From: CBDVAK01 sp965371945
GTDB lineage: Bacteria; Pseudomonadota; Gammaproteobacteria; Competibacterales; JAHEDQ01
Reading direction: 5' to 3'
DNA: 9,973 bases
Assembly (NCBI GenBank): GCA_965371945.1
Contig: CBDVAK010000121.1
Span: 1 to 9,973, forward strand
Numbering within the stretch: the stretch's first letter is position 1; each line of letters opens with the position of its first letter. Shown one piece after another: positions 1 through 6,597 of this stretch. The position numbers and the translations under genes are program-made. A model generated the notes under the pieces. The model saw only the letters and a list, made by a program, of their open reading frames with translations. It ran no database searches and was not told the origin of the DNA.

Positions 1-59
1 GGGACCGGGTCTTCATCAGCTGGCGTGAGGAGGCCGGCCTGGCCCTGGAAAACGATTGA
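1..59 (+). CDS. potA: C-terminal end of a polyamine-type ABC transporter ATP-binding protein (partial)
   Basis: Only the last 18 codons are present, read from base 3 to the TGA at 57-59. The peptide DRVFISWREEAGLALEND resembles the end of the C-terminal TOBE domain of PotA/PotG-type ATPases, where a 'G-D-x-V-x-x-S/A-W' strand followed by a short acidic tail is usual. The catalytic nucleotide-binding part lies outside the window. The identification rests mainly on context: a binding protein and two permeases of the spermidine/putrescine class follow on the same strand. In the cell this protein would dimerise at the inner face of the membrane and power import. The call would be uncertain without the neighbours. 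Confidence 0.7.
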   Translation, partial: DRVFISWREEAGLALEND

Positions 60-65
60 TGGCCA

Positions 66-80
66 CGCAGACGGTCTGCG
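66..80. repeat. Short inverted repeat between the ATPase and binding-protein genes
   Basis: CGCAGAC (66-72) and GTCTGCG (74-80) form a perfect 7-bp inverted repeat around a single G. As RNA this would be a 6-bp stem with a 3-nt loop. There is no following T-run, so it is not a classical terminator. It could be a processing or attenuation hairpin that sets different expression of the ATPase and the more abundant binding protein, or a protein binding site, or chance. The sequence shows only the symmetry. Confidence 0.35.
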
Positions 81-142
81 CGCATGCCCTGTAGCCGCTA
101 CCATAGTAAGAGCGCTTGCAACCAAGCCAGAGGGGAAACGAG

Positions 143-1294
143 ATGACCAAGCCAATCGACCGCAAGACCTTCATGAAACTGTTGTGGCGTTACCGTAAGA
201 CCGGCACTTTGAGCCGGCGCGAATTTCTGGGGCTGAGTGGTCTCGGGTTGGCAAGCTCGGTGATGGCGGCCAATGTCCCAGGCCTGCTGGTGAGCCGTCG
301 GGTACAGGCCGCGGAGTTGGGCGACCGTGTGGTTCTGGCGACCTGGCCCAACTATCATGATCCCGAGAATTTCGAGGTATTTGCCGAGGAAACCGGCGTT
401 CGCACCCAGGTCAACGTGTTTGGGTCCAACGAGGAGATGCTTGCAAAGCTGCAGGCCGGCGGTAGCAGTTGGGACGTATTCGTGCCTACCAACTACACCA
501 TCACCACCTATGTTGACCTGGACCTTATCGAACCTCTGGAGCTGGCCAAGCTGCCCAACTTCGTGCCCTCGGCCTACGAGCAACGCTTCGTTTCGCCGGG
601 CACGGTCGACGACACCGTGTACGCCGTACCCAAGAACTGGGGTACCACGGGCTACGTGCTCAACTCGGCCAAGGTGACCGGTGAGCCCACCACTTGGAAG
701 GAATTCTGGGATCTCACCATGGGACCGGCCACCGGTCGCACCATGGTCCACGACTACCAGCTCACCACCATCGGCAATGCCCTGAAATACTTCGGCTACT
801 CCTTCAATTCGGTGGACCCGGCCGAGATGGCCGAAGCCGAGGAGTTGCTGCTGGCAGCCAAACCGCATTTGTTCGCCATCAACAGCGACTATCAGCCTTC
901 CATGCGCAGTGGCGATGCCTGGATGTCGATGTGCTGGACCGGTGACGGCCTGCAACTGCACCGCGACATGCCCGAAATGGTCTATGTGCTGGGTCGCGAA
1001 GGGGGTGAGATCTGGAGCGATTTTTACGCCATTCCCAAGGGCGCGCCACACCCCGAGGCCGCCTACGCGTTGATCAACTTCCTGCTCGACCCGAAGGTCA
1101 ATGCGCGTGAGGTCATGGCTCACGGCTATCCCAGTGCCGACAGCCGCACCAACGAGCTGTTGCCGGCGGAGTTACTCAACGATCCCATCATGTATCCCGC
1201 CGCGGAACTGCTCGAGCCGCTGGAATTTGGCGCTGCCGCCACCCTCACCAACCCGTTACGGGCAGAGATCCTGGCTCGTTTCAAGGCCGCCTGA
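143..1294 (+). CDS. potD: Polyamine-type ABC transporter periplasmic substrate-binding protein (Tat-exported)
   Basis: This 383-residue protein resembles PotD/PotF, the receptor that binds spermidine or putrescine in the periplasm and delivers it to the permeases. The N-terminus is a twin-arginine signal: a 24-residue n-region, SRREFLG at about residues 24-30, a hydrophobic stretch, and a likely cleavage after VQA (about residue 56). The mature part has family features: WPNY near the start (aromatic ligand cage), a 'WDVFVPTNYT' segment, WTGDG, and the closing block 'EIWSDFYAIPKGAP...AYALINFLLDP', very like PotD. I chose ATG 143 because AGAGGGG (130-136) lies 6 nt upstream. A TTG at 116 would add nine residues but lacks such a site. 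It sits between the ATPase and two permeases. The exact ligand (putrescine, spermidine or another cationic amine) cannot be read from the sequence. Confidence 0.9.
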   Translation: MTKPIDRKTFMKLLWRYRKTGTLSRREFLGLSGLGLASSVMAANVPGLLVSRRVQAAELGDRVVLATWPNYHDPENFEVFAEETGVRTQVNVFGSNEEMLAKLQAGGSSWDVFVPTNYTITTYVDLDLIEPLELAKLPNFVPSAYEQRFVSPGTVDDTVYAVPKNWGTTGYVLNSAKVTGEPTTWKEFWDLTMGPATGRTMVHDYQLTTIGNALKYFGYSFNSVDPAEMAEAEELLLAAKPHLFAINSDYQPSMRSGDAWMSMCWTGDGLQLHRDMPEMVYVLGREGGEIWSDFYAIPKGAPHPEAAYALINFLLDPKVNAREVMAHGYPSADSRTNELLPAELLNDPIMYPAAELLEPLEFGAAATLTNPLRAEILARFKAA

Positions 1295-1303
1295 GACCTG
1301 GAT

Positions 1304-2182
1304 TTGGTCGCTGACGGGCCCCGCGCGGTGCATCGCCGTCACCACGCCGTGACGGCGATGCTGCTGCTCCCCACCACCTTGTGGTTCCTGCTGCTGCTGG
1401 TGATGCCGCTGGTGGTGATCCTGGTGTTCAGCTTCGGCGAGCGGGGGCCGGCGGGAGGCTACCAGCCGGCCTTCACCCTGGCCAATTACGCCAACCTGCC
1501 GGCCCGGCTCAAGGCCTTTACCAATACGATGACGCTGGCACCATTGGGGACCGCGTTATGCCTGCTGTTTGGTTACCCGCTGGCCTACTATCTGGCGGTG
1601 CGCGCCGGCGCCCGCGCACGGCCGCTGTTGCTGGCACTGGTGATCGTGCCCTTTTGGACCAGTTTTCTGATCCGTACCTATGCCTGGATCTTCATCCTCG
1701 GAGGGCGCGGTATTCCGGCCCTGCTTGCACAACTCGGTATCGAGGACCTGCGGCTCATCAACACGCCTTTCGCGGTACTGGTGGGAATCGTCTACGGCTA
1801 TCTGCCACTGATGGTGTTCCCCATCTATGTGAGTCTCGAGGCCTTGGACAAGCGACTGCTGGAGGCCTCCGGAGACCTGGGCGCCAGCCCCTTGCGTTCG
1901 TTCCTGCAGGTGACCCTGCCGCTGTCTCTGCCGGGCATCGTGACCGGCTCGCTGCTGGTGTTCATCCTGCTCATGGGCGAGTACCTGATTCCTGCGATAC
2001 TCGGCGGGGGCAAGGTGTTTTTCGTTGGCAACGCACTGGTGGACCTGTTTCTGCAGTCACGCAACTGGCCCTATGGCTCGGCGGTCGCCATCACCCTGGT
2101 GGTGATCATGCTCATCGCCGTCACCCTCTATCTGTCGCTGCTGGCCCGTGGTCGCCAGCGGCGCAACGTCTCGCTGGTCTGA
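1304..2182 (+). CDS. potB: Polyamine-type ABC transporter permease, PotB-like
   Basis: This inner-membrane permease subunit has about six hydrophobic segments, starting near residue 20 (LLLPTTLWFLLLLVMPLVV). It has the cytoplasmic EAA loop that contacts the ATPase (E187-A-S-G-D-L-G, ending at L205-P206). The later GEYLIPAILGGG segment is typical of PotB/PotH. Length (292 residues) fits the family. The gene lies nine bases after the binding-protein stop and in the same frame, so translation is probably coupled. The start is uncertain. TTG 1304, with a weak GAG about 7 nt upstream, gives a normal length. GTG 1328 or 1349 and ATG 1358 are in-frame alternatives, but the last would cut close to the first membrane helix. 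It is expected to pair with the PotC-like subunit downstream. Confidence 0.88.
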   Translation: MVADGPRAVHRRHHAVTAMLLLPTTLWFLLLLVMPLVVILVFSFGERGPAGGYQPAFTLANYANLPARLKAFTNTMTLAPLGTALCLLFGYPLAYYLAVRAGARARPLLLALVIVPFWTSFLIRTYAWIFILGGRGIPALLAQLGIEDLRLINTPFAVLVGIVYGYLPLMVFPIYVSLEALDKRLLEASGDLGASPLRSFLQVTLPLSLPGIVTGSLLVFILLMGEYLIPAILGGGKVFFVGNALVDLFLQSRNWPYGSAVAITLVVIMLIAVTLYLSLLARGRQRRNVSLV

Positions 2183-2192
2183 GGGCCCCGGC

Positions 2193-3005
2193 ATGCGCGG
2201 ATACGCGGCGGTCATCTACTTCTTCCTGTACGCCCCCATCGCGCTCATCGTGCTGTTCAGCTTCAACGCTGGGCGTCACGCCAGCGATTTCATCTGCTGT
2301 TCAGCCAAGTGGTATGGTCGCGCGTTCGCCAACCCCTTTATCATGGAAGCGCTCGGCAACAGCGTGCTCATCGGGCTCACGACTGCGGTACTGGCCACGC
2401 TGATGGGCACCATGGCGGCGCTGGCACTGCAGCGTGTGCGGGGTCTGGCACGGGTGATTTTCGACGGCCTGACCTACACCGCCATTATCATCCCCGGCAT
2501 TGTCATCGGGATCGCCACTCTGGTTGCGCTGGTGAGTGTGTTCGGGGTATTGAACCCGCTGATCGAATCGATATGGCCGGCGTTTCTGGGCGCCACACCG
2601 AGACTCAGCATGGGGCTGGGCTCGGTCATCGCCGCTCACACCCTGTTCACCATGGCACTGGTCATCGTTATCGTGCGCGCCCGCATCCAGGGCATGGACC
2701 GGGCGCTTATCGAGGCATCGGCAGATCTCTACGCCACACCTTGGCGTACCTTCGTGCAGGTCACGTTGCCACAGATCCTGCCGGCGCTGGTTGCCGGCTT
2801 CCTACTCAGCTTTACATTCAGCTTCGACGATTTCGTGATTGCCTTCTTTGTCGCCGGCGCCGATACCACCCTGCCGATCTACGTGTTCTCCTCCATCCGC
2901 CGCGGCGTGACGCCGGAGATCAATGCCATCGCCACCGTAGTACTCGCCATTTCGTTGACCCTGCTATTCAGCGCCCAGGCATTGCAGTCCCGTCGGCGTA
3001 GGTGA
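2193..3005 (+). CDS. potC: Polyamine-type ABC transporter permease, PotC-like
   Basis: This is the second permease subunit, 270 residues, with about six membrane helices beginning at residue 5. The EAA loop is at E174-A-S-A-D-L, followed by LPQILPALVAG. SFDDFVIAFFVAG (about 209-221) and the 'TLPIYVFSSIRRGVTPEINA' segment match the PotC/PotI signature closely. I chose ATG 2193 because GAGGG (2181-2185) lies 7 nt upstream. The upstream GTG 2148 would overlap the potB gene by 35 nt and add 15 residues with no hydrophobic or family character. It ends the operon and converges on the - strand gene 42 bases further on. Confidence 0.9.
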   Translation: MRGYAAVIYFFLYAPIALIVLFSFNAGRHASDFICCSAKWYGRAFANPFIMEALGNSVLIGLTTAVLATLMGTMAALALQRVRGLARVIFDGLTYTAIIIPGIVIGIATLVALVSVFGVLNPLIESIWPAFLGATPRLSMGLGSVIAAHTLFTMALVIVIVRARIQGMDRALIEASADLYATPWRTFVQVTLPQILPALVAGFLLSFTFSFDDFVIAFFVAGADTTLPIYVFSSIRRGVTPEINAIATVVLAISLTLLFSAQALQSRRRR

Positions 3006-3011
3006 GCAACC

Positions 3012-3023
3012 GGGGCCGACCCC
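3012..3023. terminator. Weak GC hairpin in the convergent gap (possible bidirectional terminator)
   Basis: The 42-base gap between two convergent stop codons contains GGGG-CCGA-CCCC, a 4-bp stem with a tetraloop. There is no T-tract on either strand. It is the only candidate structure seen in this gap, so termination here may be Rho-dependent or lie inside the opposite gene. Confidence 0.2.
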
Positions 3024-3047
3024 TGCGCTCGTCGAGTGGCCGATCTG

Positions 3048-4643
3048 TCAGTCGTGGTCAGGTTCCTCCGCTGGCCTGGGTGGTGGCTCGGTTTCGCTGG
3101 ACTCGGTCGACTTGATTTCGGAAAACAGCAAGGCCTCACGTATATGCAGATAGTTGGCGATCCAGTGTTGTTTTTTGTCAGGGACGCGCTCTTTCTCCTC
3201 AACCCACTCGGTGACCAGGCTGTCGGCGAGACCCAGTGTGTGGGCCAGTTTGCCGGCATCCAGTCCGACTTCGTGAAGCGCGTTTTGCAAGCCCGCGCCC
3301 CACAACTCCTGCGCGGGAAACACCTCGGAGGTCGCCATGCCCAATGCGTTTGCGATCCGATCCTGTTGGTCGGGTGTCACGGTTTCTTTCAGTTCACACC
3401 AGTCAGCAACCTGCCGTTCATCCGTGTAAAGCCGCTTAGCGAGCTGCTTAGGGGTCACGTCGAGTTGTACCAGCACCGATACCAGCTTTCTCGCCGGACG
3501 TGTTCTGGGCTTGACCGGATTCAGCGGCTTCTTGTCGGAAAATACCGCTGCGCTGGGCACCTCCAGCCAGGATAGAATCCGATCCTGCATTTCCGGTCGC
3601 ACCTTGTCACGGTGCGTCAGCCAGCGATCCACCTGTACCACGCTCACACCGACCTGACTGGCCAGATCGGCGGGTGTCTTGTCCTCGTTCTCGAGGGCAT
3701 GGCGAAGCCCCGTAGGCCACAGGTCGCGGCGGGTATAGCGCTTGAATAGGGCGCCTCCCCAGGATTCGATCATCGCCAGCGCATCCCACGACAACAGCCC
3801 GGAAACAAAAGAAAGCAGGCTGACAGCGAACAGGTTGAGCTGACCACCGTCATCGCCTTCCACCACGGTAAGCGTGAACTGACCCGACTTGAGCATCAGA
3901 TACACCGTGAACGCCACCACCATCCCGAAAAACGGTCGAAAAACATACCAGGAAGTCGGACGGTCCGGTTCGGCGGTCATCCGGGTTCCCTGTATTGCCG
4001 CCTTGAGCAGGTGCCGGGTGATATAGATGAGGCTGCCGGCTGCGCCCATCACCAGCACCAGAATCTGGGTCAGTGCATGACGCGACAACAGTCCCAGATA
4101 GGCGGTCAGCCTGGGAACCCAGTGGATACCGAAAACACCGTCCCAGCTATCGCGCAAGACCAAGTAGTCTTGCGCAACACGAATCAATTTGTCGTCGTCA
4201 AGTTTGTGATCAGCCGGCAGCCGCTTGTCGAGCCAGCAGGCCAGCTTAGAGGCGCGGGAAACGACCGTGCCGCGGGTAGAGAGGACGGTAGCGGCATCTT
4301 TCGCATCGGCATCAGAGGGCCGATTTTCGTTGGTTGCCTGGACCCGGGGCCCACTGATCGGCCCCTCAGGCGGGCACAAATTGGGAAATCCATTCTTCTC
4401 TTCGGCGTTTGTGTCTCGTTTCAATTCTGGCAAAACGCTTTGCAACGCCGTAAACAACTGGTCACGGGACAGGGCGGTACTGTCGACGATGTCATCGACG
4501 CGATCGTGAAACCGCAGGGCCGAGTAGAGTGACAGACCGACCACCATTGCAACCAGACTGAGCGAGGCTATCCACCCTAGTTGCACGAGGTGAGCAAGGC
4601 TGTTGGTCGACTTGACCCCAATGTCAGTATGCTGCGCTTGCAT
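3048..4643 (-). CDS. Membrane protein with three tandem C-terminal helix-turn-helix (XRE-like) repeats
   Basis: I do not recognise a named family. The 531-residue protein has one N-terminal membrane segment (about 22-42), a soluble region rich in charged residues (about 45-185), then three closely spaced membrane segments (about 190-211, 233-251 and 268-287). The C-terminal cytoplasmic part holds three repeats, at about 311-371, 386-445 and 450-509. Each has an L-x(6-8)-helix, a 'LA-x-x-(L/V)' helix, a conserved W (341, 415, 480), a '(K/E)-x-V-x-P/D' turn, a 'Q-D-R-I' or 'Q-H-W-I' helix and a closing (V/L)-F-S/P. The layout resembles Cro/C1-type HTH units. The repeats could bind DNA, making this a membrane-tethered regulator, or act as protein-interaction modules. 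The tail is acidic and proline-rich. The start is firm: GAGGTG lies 7 nt before the ATG. Function is unknown. Confidence 0.85.
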   Translation of the reverse strand: MQAQHTDIGVKSTNSLAHLVQLGWIASLSLVAMVVGLSLYSALRFHDRVDDIVDSTALSRDQLFTALQSVLPELKRDTNAEEKNGFPNLCPPEGPISGPRVQATNENRPSDADAKDAATVLSTRGTVVSRASKLACWLDKRLPADHKLDDDKLIRVAQDYLVLRDSWDGVFGIHWVPRLTAYLGLLSRHALTQILVLVMGAAGSLIYITRHLLKAAIQGTRMTAEPDRPTSWYVFRPFFGMVVAFTVYLMLKSGQFTLTVVEGDDGGQLNLFAVSLLSFVSGLLSWDALAMIESWGGALFKRYTRRDLWPTGLRHALENEDKTPADLASQVGVSVVQVDRWLTHRDKVRPEMQDRILSWLEVPSAAVFSDKKPLNPVKPRTRPARKLVSVLVQLDVTPKQLAKRLYTDERQVADWCELKETVTPDQQDRIANALGMATSEVFPAQELWGAGLQNALHEVGLDAGKLAHTLGLADSLVTEWVEEKERVPDKKQHWIANYLHIREALLFSEIKSTESSETEPPPRPAEEPDHD

Positions 4644-4650
4644 AGACGTC

Positions 4651-4656
4651 CACCTC
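4651..4656 (-). promoter_or_regulatory. Ribosome binding site of the membrane HTH-repeat gene
   Basis: Read on the minus strand the bases are GAGGTG, with a 7-nt gap to the ATG whose first base is 4643. This supports the chosen start. Its first two bases (4655-4656) lie inside one arm of the adjacent inverted repeat. Confidence 0.7.
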
Positions 4657-4674
4657 TACGAACGGATTCGTAGA
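4655..4674. promoter_or_regulatory. Perfect 8-bp inverted repeat in the leader of the membrane HTH-repeat gene
   Basis: TCTACGAA (4655-4662), four bases CGGA, then TTCGTAGA (4667-4674): both arms match perfectly. An 8-bp palindrome GTCTAGAC (4676-4683) lies next to it. The repeat starts about a dozen bases before the start codon of the - strand gene and touches its Shine-Dalgarno site. It could be an operator for an HTH regulator, possibly the gene's own product, or an RNA hairpin that hinders ribosome access. The symmetry is seen directly; the function is inferred. Confidence 0.5.
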
Positions 4675-4762
4675 AGTCTAGACGACCCGGCGCCACAATG
4701 CCGGCGGGACGAACCGGGCTGGAACCCGCTGTAAGGAGAAATGCACGCGTCATAGGATCTTC

Positions 4763-4768
4763 TATACT
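4763..4768 (+). promoter_or_regulatory. Possible -10 element for the protease operon
   Basis: TATACT matches five of six bases of the sigma-70 -10 consensus and lies about 33 bases before the protease ATG, leaving a short leader. No good TTGACA-like -35 hexamer is visible 16-18 bases upstream. A promoter here would therefore need an activator or a different -35 arrangement. The location in a divergent gap supports some promoter being present. Confidence 0.35.
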
Positions 4769-4781
4769 CAAAGCTCTTCCA

Positions 4782-4794
4782 TCCTCCAAGAGGA
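4782..4794 (+). promoter_or_regulatory. Ribosome binding site of the S8 protease gene inside a small hairpin
   Basis: AAGAGGA (4788-4794) stands 6 nt before ATG 4801 and fixes the start. The same bases form the right arm of TCCTC-CAA-GAGGA, a perfect 5-bp inverted repeat with a 3-nt loop. In the mRNA the Shine-Dalgarno core could therefore be paired, which might dampen translation. The stem is short, so the effect may be small. Confidence 0.5.
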
Positions 4795-4800
4795 ATACTC

Positions 4801-6552
4801 ATGGCTTCCCCCAAGAGTCGTAGAGGCAAGAAAAAGTCCCCCAAGATGCCAGAGCGCATTTTTGCGCAGGCGTCCCCCCTGTCCATTGGCGGCCGTTCGC
4901 TGTTCGAGCAGATGACCCCGGTCAGCTCGCAGGACGTGGGTGATTACACATCGGAGGATGCCATCACCCGCAACGCGGTTTCCGAGTTGCAGGCGGCAGG
5001 TTTCGAGGTGCTCAACGTAGGCGACTGCAGCATCAACATTGCCGGCCCACCCAAACTCTTCGAGGAGGTTTTCGAGACCAAGCTCTATACCGAGGAAAGG
5101 TCGGTCATCAAGGAAAATGCCACGGAGGACGAGGCAACATTCATCGACAGCAAGGACAACGACACACCGGGCTATGTCGGAGTCGGCAAGAGCAAGCTGA
5201 GCAATGTCCTCGAAGGTATCGCGATCGAGGAACCATATTACTATATGGCCCCGAATGCTTTCGCTCCTCCGCGCAGCTACTGGCATCTGCGTGTCCCGGC
5301 GGATGTCTCCCTGGCGCTGAATGCGGATCGGGCTCACCGGGGAAACAGGACCGGGCGGCGTGTCAACCTGGTCATGTGTGACTCGGGCTGGTACCGGCAT
5401 CCGTATTTCACCCAGCGCGGCTACCGGGCGGCTCCAGTAGTGCTGGGTCCCGGTGCCAGCAGTCCCAACACTGACGAGAGTGGTCACGGTACCGGTGAGT
5501 CGGCCAATGCCTTCGCCGCCGCGCCGGACATCAACTTCACCATGGTGAAGATGAACTTCGTCAACACGACCGGTGCTTTCAATGTTGCCGTGGCGCTTGG
5601 CCCTGACATCATCAGCAACAGTTGGGGATCCAGCAAGCGCTTCGGACCTCTGTCGGCGGCTCAGCAGACCATGGCTGCCGCGATCTCGGCGGCGGTGGCG
5701 CGCGGCATCATCGTGGTTTTCTCGGCTGGCAACGGGCACTGGGGATTTCCGGGCCAGCATCCGGATGTCATCTCCGCTGGCGGCGTGTATATGGAAGAGG
5801 ATGGCAGTATGCAGGCGTCCAGCTACTCCAGCGGGTTCGCCAGCAACATTTATGCGGGGCGTAACGTACCCGATGTGTCCGGGCTGGTGGGCATGCGGGC
5901 CCCGGTGTCTGGAAATCCCGGCGCCATGTACATCATGCTTCCCCTGGAACCCGGTGATGACATCGATGTCGGCAATAGCAACAGCGGCGCCAATCACTAT
6001 CGGAGCCCGGGTGCGACATCGCCATTTGGTGATGAGACGGCGCCGGACGATGGCTGGGCGGTATTCAGTGGCACCTCGGCTGCCGCCCCGCAGATTGCCG
6101 GTGTGTGCGCGCTCATCAAGCAGGCTTGCCCGCGACTCACCCCTGTGGAGGTAAAAAACATCCTCAACAGAACCGCCCGGGACGTGACCGTGGGTACCAA
6201 CGCGCACGGCAATACCGCCGCGACTGGCTACGATCTGGCCACCGGTCACGGACTGGTGGATGCATACCGGGCGGTGATGGTGGCCAGGTTGCGCTGCCGT
6301 CTCACCATCAGGCCGGTACGACCGGTGCAGCCCATCGGTCCAATTCAGCCTGTACAGCCCGTGCGGCCCATACAGCCCATCCGTCCGGTACAGCCGGTGC
6401 GACCCATACAGCCGATCCGGCCTGTGGGACCGGTCGTTGCCCGCTCGAGAACCCTGCAGGAGGACGACGCGGACATGGGCTCGGATCTCACCGAGGAGGA
6501 CGTCGCCGCTCTGGAAGACATGATCCGGCGTGGTGAAATCGACGAGTTGTAA
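4801..6552 (+). CDS. S8 (subtilisin-type) serine protease with pro-domain and proline-triplet tail
   Basis: The 583-residue protein is a predicted serine endopeptidase. The catalytic triad is visible: D194 in VMCDSG, H229 in DESGHGTG and S426 in FSGTSAAAP, with oxyanion N273 in ISNSWG. Residues about 50-145 resemble the activation pro-domain of subtilisin/sedolisin proteases (AGFEVLNVGDCSINIAGPP, then LFEEVFETKL). The N-terminus is basic and has no signal peptide, so the enzyme probably acts in the cytoplasm. Between the oxyanion block and the Ser lies an insertion (about 355-415). After the protease domain come 14 consecutive (R/Q/G)-P-(V/I) triplets (504-545) and a very acidic helical tail ending in GEIDEL. 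It heads a four-gene set with a radical SAM enzyme, a pro-domain-like protein and an oxygenase. Plausible roles are cleaving a modified peptide or being modified itself. The substrate is unknown. Confidence 0.9.
   Translation: MASPKSRRGKKKSPKMPERIFAQASPLSIGGRSLFEQMTPVSSQDVGDYTSEDAITRNAVSELQAAGFEVLNVGDCSINIAGPPKLFEEVFETKLYTEERSVIKENATEDEATFIDSKDNDTPGYVGVGKSKLSNVLEGIAIEEPYYYMAPNAFAPPRSYWHLRVPADVSLALNADRAHRGNRTGRRVNLVMCDSGWYRHPYFTQRGYRAAPVVLGPGASSPNTDESGHGTGESANAFAAAPDINFTMVKMNFVNTTGAFNVAVALGPDIISNSWGSSKRFGPLSAAQQTMAAAISAAVARGIIVVFSAGNGHWGFPGQHPDVISAGGVYMEEDGSMQASSYSSGFASNIYAGRNVPDVSGLVGMRAPVSGNPGAMYIMLPLEPGDDIDVGNSNSGANHYRSPGATSPFGDETAPDDGWAVFSGTSAAAPQIAGVCALIKQACPRLTPVEVKNILNRTARDVTVGTNAHGNTAATGYDLATGHGLVDAYRAVMVARLRCRLTIRPVRPVQPIGPIQPVQPVRPIQPIRPVQPVRPIQPIRPVGPVVARSRTLQEDDADMGSDLTEEDVAALEDMIRRGEIDEL
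6310..6435 (+). repeat. Coding repeat: 14 (R/Q/G)-P-(V/I) triplets in the protease tail
   Basis: This 126-bp stretch encodes 14 tandem tripeptides, such as RPV, QPI, GPI and RPI, with proline at every middle position. In its second half a 12-residue (36-bp) higher-order unit recurs: RPIQPIRPVQPV followed by RPIQPIRPVGPV. The DNA repeats are imperfect. Different codons (ccg/ccc, gta/gtg) have accumulated, so the protein pattern seems to be under selection rather than freshly amplified. Such a tract should form a stiff polyproline-II-like helix. Confidence 0.85.
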
Positions 6553-6597
6553 CGAGGTCCCCGCGATCGGTCAGTTGGCGTAGGCTGCGAGTGAGGA

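Noticed and set aside
98..1123. 341-codon open frame on the - strand opposite the binding-protein gene
   Set aside because: The opposite frame encodes a clear PotD-like protein with a signal peptide and ribosome site. The antisense translation has no recognisable domain and is typical of GC-rich shadow frames.
2148..2192. GTG 2148 as the start of the PotC-like permease
   Set aside because: It overlaps the previous gene and adds residues with no membrane or family character. GAGGG before ATG 2193 is convincing.
1381..2403. 340-codon + strand frame across the two permease genes
   Set aside because: It runs out of phase through two well-supported membrane proteins and shows no hydrophobic segments or motif.
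4768..6249. 493-codon open frame on the - strand opposite the S8 protease gene
   Set aside because: The + strand frame has the full catalytic triad and a good start. The antisense product is low in structure-forming patterns and rich in G, R, H and V, as expected of a shadow.
6310..6435. CRISPR-like or intergenic tandem repeat
   Set aside because: The repeat is inside an intact reading frame, has a 3-codon period and no spacers. It is a protein repeat.
6105..6536. 143-codon + strand frame over the proline-triplet region
   Set aside because: It is out of frame with the protease. Its repeats simply mirror the DNA repeat of the proline tract.
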